The position numbers and the translations under genes are program-made. Below, in pieces: positions 8,122 to 17,059 of a DNA stretch of 64,000 nt (its first letter is position 1; each line of letters begins with the position of its first letter). The stretch is from Candidatus Woesearchaeota archaeon (GTDB lineage Archaea; Nanobdellota; Nanobdellia; Woesearchaeales; GCA-023898365): assembly GCA_023898365.1 (NCBI GenBank), contig CP060219.1, forward strand, positions 496,001-560,000, read 5' to 3'. Below the pieces are notes generated by a model. It saw only the letters and a list, made by a program, of their open reading frames with translations. It ran no database searches and was not told the DNA's origin.

Positions 8122-8517
8122 ATGTCAATGAACGATCCAATTGCATCAGCGTTATCCAAGATAGATACTGCAGTAAAGCGTGGAAAAAATCAGGTGGTTA
8201 TTTATGGTCACTCACAGCAACTTAAGACTATTTTTTCACTCTTGCAAGAACACCAATACCTCGGAAGTTTCGAAGAAATGATTGATCGAAAAGGAAATTA
8301 TTTGATTGTTAACTTGCTTCATGGTTCACTGAACAAAGTTGGCGCAATTAAACCTCGCTATCCTGTTAAAGTTGTGGAACTTGAAAAGTTCGAAAAACGA
8401 TACTTGCCATCAAAAGATTTTGGCTTTTTGATCGTTTCAACCTCAAAAGGAATGATGACGAATGCTCATGCGCGAAAAGCAGGCCTTGGCGGCGTGCTCG
8501 TCGCTTATTGTTACTAA
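8122..8517 (+). CDS. rps8: Small ribosomal subunit protein uS8 (S8)
   Basis: 131 residues. NDPIASALSKIDTAVKRGK at the start and the C-terminal STSKGMMTNAHARKAGLGG are typical of uS8, a primary 16S rRNA binder. A purine-rich stretch (gagggaaa) precedes the ATG at 8122. Confidence 0.96.
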   Translation: MSMNDPIASALSKIDTAVKRGKNQVVIYGHSQQLKTIFSLLQEHQYLGSFEEMIDRKGNYLIVNLLHGSLNKVGAIKPRYPVKVVELEKFEKRYLPSKDFGFLIVSTSKGMMTNAHARKAGLGGVLVAYCY

Positions 8518-8522
8518 GGAAA

Positions 8523-9077
8523 ATGAATACGGAAAAACAATTTCATGAAGAAGTGGAGGTTCCACAAGGAGTGACCGTTTCCATCACAGAGGACAAGGTC
8601 ATTACCTTAAAAGGCGCTAAAGGAGAACTCGTTAAGCGTTTATACCATCCGCAAATCACTCTTCAACTTAAAGATAATAAGATTATCATTGACACGACAG
8701 GAAAGAAATCAAGAAAATTACGCAACATTGTAACAACCTATTCTGCCCTGTTTGAAACTTTTTTTATCGGCGTCACAGAAGGCCACGAATACAAATTGAA
8801 AATTTGTTCAGGACATTTTCCTATGAATGTCACGCTTAAAAATAATGTTTTAGAAGTAAAAAATTTTATTGGCGAAGCAGTTCCTCGTCGCATGGCAATT
8901 AAGCCAGGTGTCGATGTCAAAATGGACGGGGAGTTTATCACTGTAACTGGTTTGGACAAAGAATTGTGCGGTAATGTGAGTGCAGAAATCGAACACCTCA
9001 CGAAGCGAACAGGATTTGACTTTCGCCGATTCCAAGACGGTATTTATATCATAGAAAAAGCAGGAAGGTCATTATAA
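8523..9077 (+). CDS. rpl6: Large ribosomal subunit protein uL6 (L6)
   Basis: 184 residues from the ATG at 8523; a Met at 8508 is in frame but within uS8. Two uL6 repeats can be traced: GVTVSITEDKVITLKGAKGE near the start and VDVKMDGEFITVTGLDKELCG in the second half. uL6 lies near the factor-binding stalk base. TAATG overlap with eL32. Confidence 0.95.
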   Translation: MNTEKQFHEEVEVPQGVTVSITEDKVITLKGAKGELVKRLYHPQITLQLKDNKIIIDTTGKKSRKLRNIVTTYSALFETFFIGVTEGHEYKLKICSGHFPMNVTLKNNVLEVKNFIGEAVPRRMAIKPGVDVKMDGEFITVTGLDKELCGNVSAEIEHLTKRTGFDFRRFQDGIYIIEKAGRSL

Positions 9078-9709
9078 TGGAACGACTCATTGCGTTAAAA
9101 AAACTCTTGAAGCGAAGAAAACCAAAATTTATTCGCCAGGATGCTCATAAAAAACCTCGCCTTGCGTCGCGATGGATTAGACCTCGCGGTATTGACAGTA
9201 AGATTCGCTTGAAGCTTCGAGGATATCGCAAACAACCAGAGATTGGTTACAAGATGCCTGTGGCAGTACGTGGTTTGAGCATGGACGGATTGGTCTTAGT
9301 GCATGTTCACTCGGAAAAAGAGCTCCTCGCTCTTAATAAAAAAACAGAAGCCGCGGTGCTTGCAAAAATGTCTCGCATGAAAAAGGCAGCACTTATCGCG
9401 GTCGCACAAAAAAATAATATTACTATCAAAAATTTATCAGTGAAAGCATATCTTGCCAAAATCACTGAGGTGCAAGAAGCAAAGAAAAAAGTTCATGAGA
9501 AAAAGCAAGCGAAAACATTACAGCAAAAAGTAGCTGCTGCTGCAAAGGAAAAAGAAGCAAAGGCATCTGCTGAAGCTGAATCAACAGTAACGGAAGAAAA
9601 GAAAAAAGAAGCTCCAAAAAAATCAACTGCAACTCCTGATCAAACAAAAAAAGCTGGTGTCGAAACACCTGCTGCAAAAGATTCAACGCAGCAAACCACT
9701 AAAAAATGA
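9077..9709 (+). CDS. rpl32e: Large ribosomal subunit protein eL32 (L32e) with Lys/Ala tail
   Basis: 210 residues, compared with about 130 for typical archaeal eL32. RKPKFIRQDAHKKPRLASRW and RPRGIDSKIRLKLRGYRK identify the family (residues about 10-60). From about residue 125 the protein becomes a long helical or disordered Lys/Ala/Glu/Thr tail. The stop overlaps the eL19 ATG by four bases. Confidence 0.93.
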   Translation: MERLIALKKLLKRRKPKFIRQDAHKKPRLASRWIRPRGIDSKIRLKLRGYRKQPEIGYKMPVAVRGLSMDGLVLVHVHSEKELLALNKKTEAAVLAKMSRMKKAALIAVAQKNNITIKNLSVKAYLAKITEVQEAKKKVHEKKQAKTLQQKVAAAAKEKEAKASAEAESTVTEEKKKEAPKKSTATPDQTKKAGVETPAAKDSTQQTTKK

Positions 9710-10182
9710 AACTTACCTTACAGAAAAGATTAGCGGGACAAGTCCTCAAGGCATCCCCGAAGCGAATCAAATTTTCGCAGCGATTGCTTAATGATATTAA
9801 GGAAGCAATTACTAAGCGAGATATCAAGCTCCTTATCGGACAGGACATTATCTCTGTCAACCAAAAAAAAGGAGTTTCCCGTGCAAGAGCAAAAAAAATT
9901 CAAATTCAAAAAACGAAAGGACTTCGTAAGGGTCCTGGAAGCAGAAAAGGAAAGAGCACGGCACGTGTCAAACCAAAAGAAGTATGGATGAATCGCATTC
10001 GTGTCCAACGAGCATTTTTGAAAGTCCTTAAAGAAAAAGACTATATTACCCTCGCCACGTATAGAAATTTATACCGAAAAGCAAAAGGTGGCTATTTCAG
10101 AAACAAACGTCACATCAAATTATACGTTGAAGAAAACAATTTAATTCAAACAAAGGGAGATACGCATGGCATCAACAAGTAA
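9706..10182 (+). CDS. rpl19e: Large ribosomal subunit protein eL19 (L19e)
   Basis: 158 residues. LQKRLAGQVLKASPKRI at the start, the hinge KGVSRARAKKIQIQKTKGLR and GPGSRKGKSTAR identify eL19, which reaches across to the small subunit as a bridge. It overlaps uL18 by 17 bases. No unusual tail. Confidence 0.95.
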   Translation: MKLTLQKRLAGQVLKASPKRIKFSQRLLNDIKEAITKRDIKLLIGQDIISVNQKKGVSRARAKKIQIQKTKGLRKGPGSRKGKSTARVKPKEVWMNRIRVQRAFLKVLKEKDYITLATYRNLYRKAKGGYFRNKRHIKLYVEENNLIQTKGDTHGINK

Positions 10183-10657
10183 GTACACCGTTCCTTTCAG
10201 GCGAAAACGAGAAGGAAAGACTAACTATAAGAAGCGCTTAGAATTAGTCAAGTCAGGTTTGCCTCGTTTAGTTGTTAGAAAGACGAACACTAAAGTTATC
10301 GCCCAAATCATGCAATTTGATCCAAACGGAGATAAAGTCATTTCCTACTTAGTTTCAACAGAACTTAAAAAACATGGATGGAAACATTCCTGCGCAAGCA
10401 TTCCTGCAGCATACTTAACCGGCCTTCTTCTTGGAAAGAAGACGGGAAAGCTCGCAGATGTTATTGTTGACTTAGGTTTGCAAACGCCGCATAAAAAAGG
10501 CCGTTTGTACGCGTTCATTAAAGGAGTCGTCGATGCAGGAATTCCTGTTCGAGCAAGTGAAGAAGTGTTCCCTGATGAAGACCGTCTTCTTGGTAAACAC
10601 ATTAACGAATCAGTCGCAACAGAAGTTGCAAAAATAAAACAAAAAATCCTAGGTTAA
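10166..10657 (+). CDS. rpl18: Large ribosomal subunit protein uL18 (L18)
   Basis: 163 residues. KYTVPFRRKREGKTNYKKRL, GLPRLVVRKTNTKVIAQ and GRLYAFIKGVVDAG are archaeal/eukaryotic uL18 (eukaryotic L5-type), which binds 5S rRNA. The start lies inside eL19 after a GGAG-like ribosome binding site (aaagggaga). Confidence 0.95.
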   Translation: MASTSKYTVPFRRKREGKTNYKKRLELVKSGLPRLVVRKTNTKVIAQIMQFDPNGDKVISYLVSTELKKHGWKHSCASIPAAYLTGLLLGKKTGKLADVIVDLGLQTPHKKGRLYAFIKGVVDAGIPVRASEEVFPDEDRLLGKHINESVATEVAKIKQKILG

Positions 10658-10658
10658 A

Positions 10659-11426
10659 ATGGCTAGAAATACACGAAAACCGGCTCAACAAAAATCAGCT
10701 CAGGTCAGAGAAGCGGAAGCTCTCTCCTCCTGGACGCCAAAAACATTACTTGGGAGAAAAGTAAAAGTTGGCGAGATAAAAGATATAGATGAGATTCTAA
10801 ATTATGGTTCTCCTATTCTCGAGCCAGAAATTGTTGACTCTTTGCTCGCATTAGAATCTGACTTGCTCCTTATTGGTCAAGCAAAAGGAAAGTTTGGTGG
10901 CGGTCAACGACGGGCGTTCAAGCAAACACAAAAAAAGACAAATGAAGGTAACAAACCTAAATTTGCTACGCTTGCCTTGGTTGGCAATCGCGATGGTTAT
11001 GTAGGTCTTGGCTATGGAAAGAGCAAAGACACTGTGCCTGCAAGAGAGAAAGCGTTTCGTAAAGCAAAATTGAATATTTTCAAAATCAGACGAGGTGTTG
11101 GTTCTTGGGAAGATGCAAGTGACCAGCCCCACTCCATTCCTTTCGCTGTTGAAGGTAAATGTGGTAGCGTCAAAATTAAGCTCATGCCTGCGCCAAAAGG
11201 TAAAGGTCTTATTGCAGAAAAAGAAGTTGCAAAAATTCTTGCATTCGCAGGCATTAAAGATGTGTGGAGCAAGACGGTTGGTCAGACAAAGAACAAGATC
11301 AATCTTATTTCTGCAACAGTTGATGCTTTGAAAAAATTAAGTTCGATGCATGTTAAAGAATCACATTACACGTCACATTCCATTGCTGATGGAAAAGTGA
11401 AACGAGGAGAGGAACAAAATGCCTAA
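10659..11426 (+). CDS. rps5: Small ribosomal subunit protein uS5 (S5)
   Basis: 255 residues, longer than bacterial S5 as expected in archaea. The double-stranded RNA-binding part RRAFKQTQKKTNEGNKPKF with GNRDGYVGLGYGK and the C-terminal domain (GIKDVWSKTVGQTKNKIN) are present. It acts in decoding accuracy and mRNA helicase activity at the entry channel. Overlaps uL30 by eight bases. Confidence 0.96.
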   Translation: MARNTRKPAQQKSAQVREAEALSSWTPKTLLGRKVKVGEIKDIDEILNYGSPILEPEIVDSLLALESDLLLIGQAKGKFGGGQRRAFKQTQKKTNEGNKPKFATLALVGNRDGYVGLGYGKSKDTVPAREKAFRKAKLNIFKIRRGVGSWEDASDQPHSIPFAVEGKCGSVKIKLMPAPKGKGLIAEKEVAKILAFAGIKDVWSKTVGQTKNKINLISATVDALKKLSSMHVKESHYTSHSIADGKVKRGEEQNA

Positions 11427-11778
11427 AGAAGAAGGAAAACTGCTACTCATCCTTGTGCGAGGATTAGTCGGACTCTCACGTCCAATTAAAGACACGTTGA
11501 CTTTTTTCCGTCTTGGAAAAAAATTCACTGCGGTCTTAGTAGATGACACTCCTGTTACACGTGGAATGGCGCATAAAGTAAAAGATTATACGACTTATGG
11601 TGTTGTTTCTGATCCTACTATTTTAGCTGCGTTTAAAGATAAAAAAGTACTTCACTTACATCCTCCTCGCGGCGGATTTGAACGTAAGGGAACAAAGAAA
11701 CCATTCACCGTTGGCGGTGTTCTTGGCGATCGCAAAGAAAAAATTGCTGACTTGTTTAAACGTATGCAAAATTCCTGA
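11419..11778 (+). CDS. rpl30: Large ribosomal subunit protein uL30 (L30), short form
   Basis: 119 residues, whereas archaeal uL30 is usually near 150. LLLILVRGLVGLSRPIKDTL, then the archaeal-type C-terminal HPPRGGFERKGTKKPF are conserved. The shortening falls in the middle part, so this looks like a natural compact form rather than a frameshift. Position uS5-uL30-uL15 is canonical. Confidence 0.93.
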   Translation: MPKEEGKLLLILVRGLVGLSRPIKDTLTFFRLGKKFTAVLVDDTPVTRGMAHKVKDYTTYGVVSDPTILAAFKDKKVLHLHPPRGGFERKGTKKPFTVGGVLGDRKEKIADLFKRMQNS

Positions 11779-11788
11779 GGAAAGAAAA

Positions 11789-12274
11789 ATGACACGATCA
11801 AAAAATTCACGAATGCGCGGTTCAAGTTCCCATGGTTGGGGCGCAAAGAAGAAACATCGAGGTGCAGGTCACCGAGGCGGACGTGGAAATGCAGGTAGCG
11901 GAAAAAGAGGCGATGCAAAAAAACCTTCTTATTGGCGAGATACAAAGCGAGTAGGAAAATCGGGTTTCACAAGCAAGTCAGCCTTAATTACCAAGACCAT
12001 AACAGTGCAAGATCTTGATCGTTCAGCAGAGCGTTTACTTTTGCAAAAGAAAGCAACAAGGGAAGGCAAGGCAATTGTTATCGACCTCCTTGCTCTTGGG
12101 TACCATAAGCTTCTTGGAACAGGTACGACTTCGAAACAATTCTCACTTTCCATAGAACAAGCAACGCCGCGCGCAGTTGAAAAAATCAACGCGTGTGGAG
12201 GTTCGGTCACTCTTCTTACAGGTACTGCTGATGAAGCGTCCGTTGAAGATGTCAAAGAACCAACAAAGAAATAA
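11789..12274 (+). CDS. rpl15: Large ribosomal subunit protein uL15 (L15)
   Basis: 161 residues from the ATG at 11789, preceded by a gaggaaag ribosome binding site; an upstream Met at 11678 is in frame but within uL30. RGSSSHGWGAKKKHRGAGHR and the Gly-rich GRGNAGSGKRG segment are the uL15 N-terminus. C-terminal part carries the ribosomal L15e/L18e-like fold. Confidence 0.94.
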   Translation: MTRSKNSRMRGSSSHGWGAKKKHRGAGHRGGRGNAGSGKRGDAKKPSYWRDTKRVGKSGFTSKSALITKTITVQDLDRSAERLLLQKKATREGKAIVIDLLALGYHKLLGTGTTSKQFSLSIEQATPRAVEKINACGGSVTLLTGTADEASVEDVKEPTKK

Positions 12275-12283
12275 GTAGAGAAA

Positions 12284-13663
12284 ATGGGTTTCGTTGACAC
12301 GATAGCAAATATTATCCCCGAAGTACGCGGGCCAACTGAAAAGCGACTATCTTTGAAAGTAAAACTTCAGTGGACTGGCATTATCCTTGCAGCATACTTC
12401 ATTCTAGGGTTGGTCCCTCTTTACGGATTAAGTGAAGCTGCACTTTCTCAATTCGAATTTTTATCCATCATTCTTGGCGCATCCTTTGGTTCGCTTTTAA
12501 CCTTGGGTATTGGTCCAATTGTCACGTCTTCGATCGTATTGCAATTATTAAAAGGATCTGGTTTGCTTAAACTTGATACGAATTCTCCAGAAGGAAGATC
12601 AAAGTTCCAACAAATACAGAAAGTGCTCACTCTTGGTTTCATTCTTGTTGAATCATTTATCTTTGTCTACATGGGCGGTCTTACTGCGCAAGTCGGCATA
12701 AGTCCTATGATCTTAGTAATTCAACTCATTATTGGCGGCATTCTTGTTTTATTCATGGATGAGACCGTTCAGAAATGGGGTATTGGAAGCGGTATCTCTC
12801 TGTTCATCGCAGCGGGAGTTTCGCGAACAATGGTCACGCAGCTTATCAACTGGCTTCCTGCTACGAACGCACTTGGCGATCAGTACGCGATCGGTGCCTT
12901 GCCTCGAATGGTACAATCCCTTGCCGCATCTGATTTGGCAACGTTTTACGCAGCTCTTGCAGGAATTTTAGCAACGGTTGTCGTCTTTGCTATTGTTGTG
13001 TTTGCGCAAGGCATGAAAATCGAAATTCCCCTTTCCTTTGGCATGGTGCGAGGTCATGGCATCAGATGGCCACTTAACTTTTTTTACACGTCGAACATTC
13101 CAGTCATTTTAACTGCTGCGCTCCTTGCGAACGTCCAACTCTTTGCAAGGCTTCTTGCAAACACAGGAGGATTTGGTTGGCTTGGCACGTTTGATGCGAA
13201 CGGCGCAGCAACAGGAGGTCTGGTAACCTGGCTTACAGGACGAAACTTGCTTGAACACGTTATTCAAGGAGGGTTCCAACCAATCTTTTTATTACATGCA
13301 CTCGTCTACATTCTTTTCCTTGCAGGTGGATCGTTGTTGTTCAGTCTCTTTTGGGTTCAAACAGCAGGTCTTGATGCAAGAAGTCAAGCAAAAAACATGA
13401 TGGCCTCAGGGTTAACCATTCCTGGTTTTCGCAAAGATCCTCGTGTTCTTGAACTCATGCTCAAAAAATATATTTCGCCACTTACCGTCATGGGCGGTAT
13501 TAGTGTAGGAATACTTGCAGCAGTTGCTGATCTTACCGGCGCATTCGGTACAGGAACAGGAATCTTGCTGACGGTCATGATCATCTATCGGTTCTACGAG
13601 GACCTTGCAAAGCAACACATGATGGATTTGAATCCTTCAATGCGTAAGTTCATTGCAAAATAG
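12284..13663 (+). CDS. secY: Preprotein translocase subunit SecY
   Basis: 459 residues with about ten membrane segments. The N-terminus GFVDTIANIIPEVRGPTEKR, the early gate region with TLGIGPIVTSSIV and the cytosolic loop AKNMMASGLTIPGFRKDPR are archaeal SecY/Sec61-alpha features. It forms the protein-conducting channel for secretion and membrane insertion. It closes the spc-type operon as in most archaea. SecE and SecG are not in the window. Confidence 0.97.
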   Translation: MGFVDTIANIIPEVRGPTEKRLSLKVKLQWTGIILAAYFILGLVPLYGLSEAALSQFEFLSIILGASFGSLLTLGIGPIVTSSIVLQLLKGSGLLKLDTNSPEGRSKFQQIQKVLTLGFILVESFIFVYMGGLTAQVGISPMILVIQLIIGGILVLFMDETVQKWGIGSGISLFIAAGVSRTMVTQLINWLPATNALGDQYAIGALPRMVQSLAASDLATFYAALAGILATVVVFAIVVFAQGMKIEIPLSFGMVRGHGIRWPLNFFYTSNIPVILTAALLANVQLFARLLANTGGFGWLGTFDANGAATGGLVTWLTGRNLLEHVIQGGFQPIFLLHALVYILFLAGGSLLFSLFWVQTAGLDARSQAKNMMASGLTIPGFRKDPRVLELMLKKYISPLTVMGGISVGILAAVADLTGAFGTGTGILLTVMIIYRFYEDLAKQHMMDLNPSMRKFIAK

Positions 13664-13692
13664 TTATAAATCGAAGAGGATTCCGAGGTACA

Positions 13693-13962
13693 ATGGTTCC
13701 AGCAAAAACAAAATCAAACACGTTCGCACAGATCAAGAAAAAAGCACCTGGTGGACGACAAATCACTCACTTTAGAAAGCGAAGGCCACGACAAGCAGTA
13801 TGTGCTGTGTGCGGAACTAAATTGCACGGTGTGCCACGATTGCACCCTGCAGAAGCAAGAAATACTCCAAAGACGATGAAGCGACCAGAGCGAGCCTATG
13901 GCGGCGTGCTTTGCGCATCTTGTTTGAAGGTTAAGATCTTGACTGAAAAAATTTTATTGTAA
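13693..13962 (+). CDS. rpl34e: Large ribosomal subunit protein eL34 (L34e)
   Basis: 89 residues. Two Cys pairs, CAVCGTKLHG and CASCLKVKIL, form the expected zinc site, and HFRKRRPRQAVC and RPERAYGGVLC fit the family. It follows SecY after 29 bases. The adenylate kinase and DUF106 genes that often sit between SecY and eL34 in archaea are absent here. Confidence 0.92.
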   Translation: MVPAKTKSNTFAQIKKKAPGGRQITHFRKRRPRQAVCAVCGTKLHGVPRLHPAEARNTPKTMKRPERAYGGVLCASCLKVKILTEKILL

Positions 13963-14019
13963 ACACAAGCTCACGTGTGGTGGCAACACGCACGATTCTG
14001 ATGAGCGGAGGAGAAAAAA

Positions 14020-14445
14020 ATGTTGTTTAATATTGGGCGCGTATGCATAAAAATTGCTGGTCGTGATGCAGGTAAGCATTGCGTGGTTATTGATCATATT
14101 GATGAAAATACTGTTCTGATAGCAGGAGAAACAAGACGAAGAAACGTAAACATTCGTCATCTTGAACCGCTTGAGAAAACAGTGAAGATTTCTAAAGGCG
14201 CATCTGATGCGGTGCTTGGAAAAGCAATGGAAGAAGCAGGATTTGCACTCATGCAAACGAAGGCAAAAAAACCAGCTGCGCGTGCACGCAAAGCTCACGC
14301 CACAAAGGAAAAACCTGTGAAGGAGAAAAAATCAGGATCTGCAAAAAAGGCAACCCCTGAAAAAGTCTCTAAAGCAAAACCCTCAGCTGAAAAACCTGCT
14401 CCTCAAAAAGAAGAAGCAAAGCCAGCACCTGCAGAAAAAAAGTAA
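14020..14445 (+). CDS. rpl14e: Large ribosomal subunit protein eL14 (L14e) with Lys/Ala/Pro tail
   Basis: 141 residues. Residues 1-80 are the KOW-type eL14 domain (FNIGRVCIKIAGRDAGKHC, then RRRNVNIRHLEPLEKTVKI). Residues about 85-141 are a low-complexity Lys/Ala/Pro/Glu tail. A strong ribosome binding site (ggagga) precedes the ATG. The 57-base gap after eL34 contains a small CGTGT/ACACG hairpin. cmk and truB-type genes that commonly flank eL14 are missing. Confidence 0.9.
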   Translation: MLFNIGRVCIKIAGRDAGKHCVVIDHIDENTVLIAGETRRRNVNIRHLEPLEKTVKISKGASDAVLGKAMEEAGFALMQTKAKKPAARARKAHATKEKPVKEKKSGSAKKATPEKVSKAKPSAEKPAPQKEEAKPAPAEKK

Positions 14446-14874
14446 TTATGTGAGCGCAACCAATAGGAGTGCGCCAATAATGAGTGCTATGAGCGAATAC
14501 GCTGTTGTTAGCACGTAGAGCTTTGCAGGTCTTCCTTCCCATAAGAATGGATGCGCATTGCTTGTTGCCACGAATCCAAGCCAGACAAAGATGGCGAACG
14601 CGATTCCTGAAAAATACGTTGCAGGATACGTTGCAAGAAGCACGGCAAGCACCCAAAACATAACCAGTTGCGATAGTATGCTGGTAAGATAGGTTTTTAT
14701 CATACCTTTCTTCTTAATCTTCTCAAGATCTTTATTTGATAATCCGACAAGGCGCATCCATTCTTTACCAAACAAACGCGGAGAATACCAGATCATGCCA
14801 AGCAGTGTCGCTGCAAGTGCTGCAAGTGCGACTCCCCAATAATTAACTGAAGTTGAAAGCATAGTTATCACCAA
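14446..14874 (-). CDS. DUF1761-like four-helix membrane protein
   Basis: 142 residues with about four membrane segments. The N-terminal helix ends in MIWYSPRLFGKEWMRL and the C-terminal half has GFVATSNAHPFLWEGRP, both typical of the DUF1761 family of small integral membrane proteins of unknown function. The start at 14874 sits about 25 bases from a TATA-like box, so the transcript is probably leaderless. It ends directly against the eL14 stop, convergently. Confidence 0.7.
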   Translation of the reverse strand: MVITMLSTSVNYWGVALAALAATLLGMIWYSPRLFGKEWMRLVGLSNKDLEKIKKKGMIKTYLTSILSQLVMFWVLAVLLATYPATYFSGIAFAIFVWLGFVATSNAHPFLWEGRPAKLYVLTTAYSLIALIIGALLLVALT

Positions 14875-14894
14875 TGATTTTTGTATCGTGCGTC

Positions 14895-14902
14895 GTTATA
14901 AA
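14895..14902 (-). promoter_or_regulatory. TATA-like box for the DUF1761-like gene
   Basis: Reads tttataac on the minus strand, centred about 25 bases before the gene start at 14874. This spacing implies little or no 5' leader. Confidence 0.5.
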
Positions 14903-14954
14903 TTTTTTCATGGTTGTTAGGTGAGTCCTCTTTTCACTTTCATTTTTCAACAAT

Positions 14955-14964
14955 CTTTTTAAAC
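14955..14964 (+). promoter_or_regulatory. TATA-like box for uS2
   Basis: ctttttaaac centred about 29 bases before the ATG at 14989, with no Shine-Dalgarno sequence between them. This fits a leaderless transcript. Confidence 0.55.
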
Positions 14965-14988
14965 CAAACCTGATTCTCCTGACTTATA

Positions 14989-15588
14989 ATGGCAGACGAA
15001 GCATTACTGGTATCAAATGAAGATTACCTTAAATCAGGTATTCATATTGGCACGAAGTTTAAGACATCCTACATGTCAGAATTCATTTACAAGACAAGAA
15101 ATGATGGCTTGAGCGTTCTTAATATTGCACAGATTGATAAGAGGATTCGCCTTGGTATCAACATGCTTTCTCAGTATGCTCCAGAAGAAATTATCGTTGT
15201 TGGACGACGAGAATCTGCTTGGAAACCAGTAAAATTATTTGGAAAAATTACTGGCGCAAAAGTGTTTGCAGGAAGATATCCTCCTGGCGTTTTAACTAAT
15301 CTTGCTTTGAAAAGTTTTATTGAAGCAAAAGTTATGCTGGTGGTTGATTCTTGGCCTGATAAGAATGCAGTAAACGATGCGATTCGCATGGGCATTCCTG
15401 TTATTGCCGTGTGTGACACGAACAACCAAACAAACAATATTGACTTAGTCATTCCAGCAAATAACAAAGGTAAAAAATCATTAGGATTACTCTTCTATCT
15501 TATCACCAAAGAATATCTCAAACAACGAGGTCTTCTTGCAAAAGATGAAGATTTCTCACCTACTGTTGATGATTTTACCGAAGCTTAG
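14989..15588 (+). CDS. rps2: Small ribosomal subunit protein uS2 (S2)
   Basis: 199 residues. HIGTKFKTSYMSEFIYKTRNDG and GRYPPGVLTNLALKSF are archaeal uS2, which binds the small-subunit platform late in assembly. In many archaea uS2 follows uS9 with rpoN and rpoK. Here it is detached and has its own promoter between the two main ribosomal clusters. Its 3' end overlaps the convergent membrane-protein gene by 14 bases. Confidence 0.95.
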   Translation: MADEALLVSNEDYLKSGIHIGTKFKTSYMSEFIYKTRNDGLSVLNIAQIDKRIRLGINMLSQYAPEEIIVVGRRESAWKPVKLFGKITGAKVFAGRYPPGVLTNLALKSFIEAKVMLVVDSWPDKNAVNDAIRMGIPVIAVCDTNNQTNNIDLVIPANNKGKKSLGLLFYLITKEYLKQRGLLAKDEDFSPTVDDFTEA

Positions 15589-16276
15589 TTGCTTTGCTTG
15601 GTAAAAAGAACATCATGACAAGCGGTATGATTTCTAAAATGACCGCGATGCCCGATCCTATAATAAGAACACTGGTGCTCTGCACTTCAAGAGAAAATAC
15701 TTTTGTGATGATAACGTAATAGGGGATGCTTACCAGCATGATGCTAAGCACGCCGATACTATTTCGTATCCATTCTGCACCGCTCGTTTTTGTACTGTTT
15801 TGCCAATATTCTCTAAGGAGATTCTTTCGAGTTTTCATTCCTTGTTCTGGGATGATAAGAAGAGAAAATCCTGCCCAGAGAATAATGATGAGTATCCAGA
15901 TGATGCCAAAAATGAGAAGGAACGCAATGTTTGGCGCGTTAAGATAGATGCCGTATGCAACAAAACCTAAGATAATAACGGAAAGAACAAGGTGGGCAAA
16001 AAAAAGCGATGCGCTTCGCACCAAGAAGAAGAGTTCTGTTCGCAGCGGATATGATTTTGTACCTCCTTCTTTTGCAATGAAAATAACTATTAGGAAAGCT
16101 AACGCTTCAAGTATGACGCTGCATGTTTCAAGATAGCGATTGCCTTTGAAAAAAACTGCAAGATAAAATCCTATGAGAAACACGACGCCAGGAATAACAA
16201 GCAATTGTTTTTTTCTCCACGCTAGTTGCGCAGCGATGATTGCCGAGTTCACTCCTTGTTTGAAAACCTCTCCCAT
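15575..16276 (-). CDS. Membrane protein of unknown function, six or seven helices
   Basis: 233 residues from the ATG at 16276 (MGEVFKQGVNS); another ATG at 16315 would add 13 residues. The layout of an N-terminal cytosolic stretch, paired hydrophobic helices (LLVIPGVVFLIGFYLAVFF, FFAHLVLSVIILGFVAYGIY) and a polar middle loop resembles archaeal DUF4013-like proteins, but I do not recognise it with confidence. No catalytic motif is visible. Confidence 0.65.
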   Translation of the reverse strand: MGEVFKQGVNSAIIAAQLAWRKKQLLVIPGVVFLIGFYLAVFFKGNRYLETCSVILEALAFLIVIFIAKEGGTKSYPLRTELFFLVRSASLFFAHLVLSVIILGFVAYGIYLNAPNIAFLLIFGIIWILIIILWAGFSLLIIPEQGMKTRKNLLREYWQNSTKTSGAEWIRNSIGVLSIMLVSIPYYVIITKVFSLEVQSTSVLIIGSGIAVILEIIPLVMMFFLPSKATKLR

Positions 16277-16337
16277 AAAGGTTCTTTTCTCTTTGGCTTT
16301 TTTAAAGTTATGCATAGCGGGAGCAAATTGAACGTCA

Positions 16338-16348
16338 TTTTTATAAAT
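16338..16348 (+). promoter_or_regulatory. TATA-like box for the HAD phosphatase gene
   Basis: ttttataaata about 28 bases before the ATG at 16371, without a Shine-Dalgarno sequence; probably leaderless. It sits between two divergent genes. Confidence 0.5.
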
Positions 16349-16370
16349 AATTCCTTGTGGCACTACACGT

Positions 16371-17012
16371 ATGAAGGCAGTGTTGTGGGATTTGGACGGC
16401 GTTCTTGTTGATTCAATTGCCGCACATGTTCGTGCCTGGCATCTTGCTTTAGAAGAACAAGGTCTGCACACCTCAGAACTTTCTCTTAAACGCCTTGGCG
16501 CTCTTCCATTTAAAGAAACTGTAAAGCGGGTCATGGAAGAAAATGGCAAGGAAGATGCAGATTATGATACACTCTACAAACGAAGGAAGGAACTCATTTA
16601 TTCGTTGTTTGCGTATATTAAACCATTTCCTGTGGTGAACGGTTTGCTCATGCTTAAAGAACGCGGCGTTCGCAATATTGTGGTAACAGGTTCTTCTCGC
16701 GAGTTTAGCGAACAAATAGTTGAGAAATTTTTCCCCGATCTTTTTGACGGATTAGTCACTGCAGACGATGTTGCAAATGGAAAGCCCCATCCCGACCCAT
16801 ATCTTCTTGGTCTTGCACGTGCAAACATTTCTCCTGAAGAGTGTGTTGTTGTTGAAGACGCACCTTTAGGTATTGCTAGTGGAAAAGCTGCAAAGATTAC
16901 TGTTTTTGCTTTAACGACAACGTTGCCAAAAGAAGAATTACACAACGCCGATAAGATATTTGCTTCTCATGAAGACTTGTTTACTTACTTGATCGCACAA
17001 GTGCAGAAGTGA
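16371..17012 (+). CDS. HAD-superfamily phosphatase/phosphoglucomutase-like hydrolase
   Basis: 213 residues. Motif I is LWDLDGVLVDS (nucleophile Asp7 and acid/base Asp9), motif II is VTGSSR, and GKPHPDPYLLGL with VVVEDAPLGIASGKAA gives the motif III Lys and the motif IV acidic pair. The alpha-helical cap follows motif I as in beta-phosphoglucomutase and 2-deoxyglucose-6-phosphatase-like enzymes. Substrate cannot be deduced from sequence. Cytosolic. Confidence 0.88.
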   Translation: MKAVLWDLDGVLVDSIAAHVRAWHLALEEQGLHTSELSLKRLGALPFKETVKRVMEENGKEDADYDTLYKRRKELIYSLFAYIKPFPVVNGLLMLKERGVRNIVVTGSSREFSEQIVEKFFPDLFDGLVTADDVANGKPHPDPYLLGLARANISPEECVVVEDAPLGIASGKAAKITVFALTTTLPKEELHNADKIFASHEDLFTYLIAQVQK

Positions 17013-17049
17013 TTTTTTCTCTGATTTGCTCTTCATTTTCTCGCGAAAC

Positions 17050-17059
17050 CTTTATAAAG
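17050..17059 (+). promoter_or_regulatory. TATA-like box of the uS13 operon
   Basis: ctttataaag about 100 bases before uS13, giving a leader of roughly 75 bases. The leader contains a perfect 6-bp inverted repeat GTGGAG (17098-17103) and CTCCAC (17121-17126). Confidence 0.5.

Noticed and set aside
13963..14019. TGATGA and CTGA-like boxes before eL14 as a C/D-box RNA
   Set aside because: The gap is only 57 bases, the boxes overlap each other and there is no paired D box near the end; chance occurrence is more likely.
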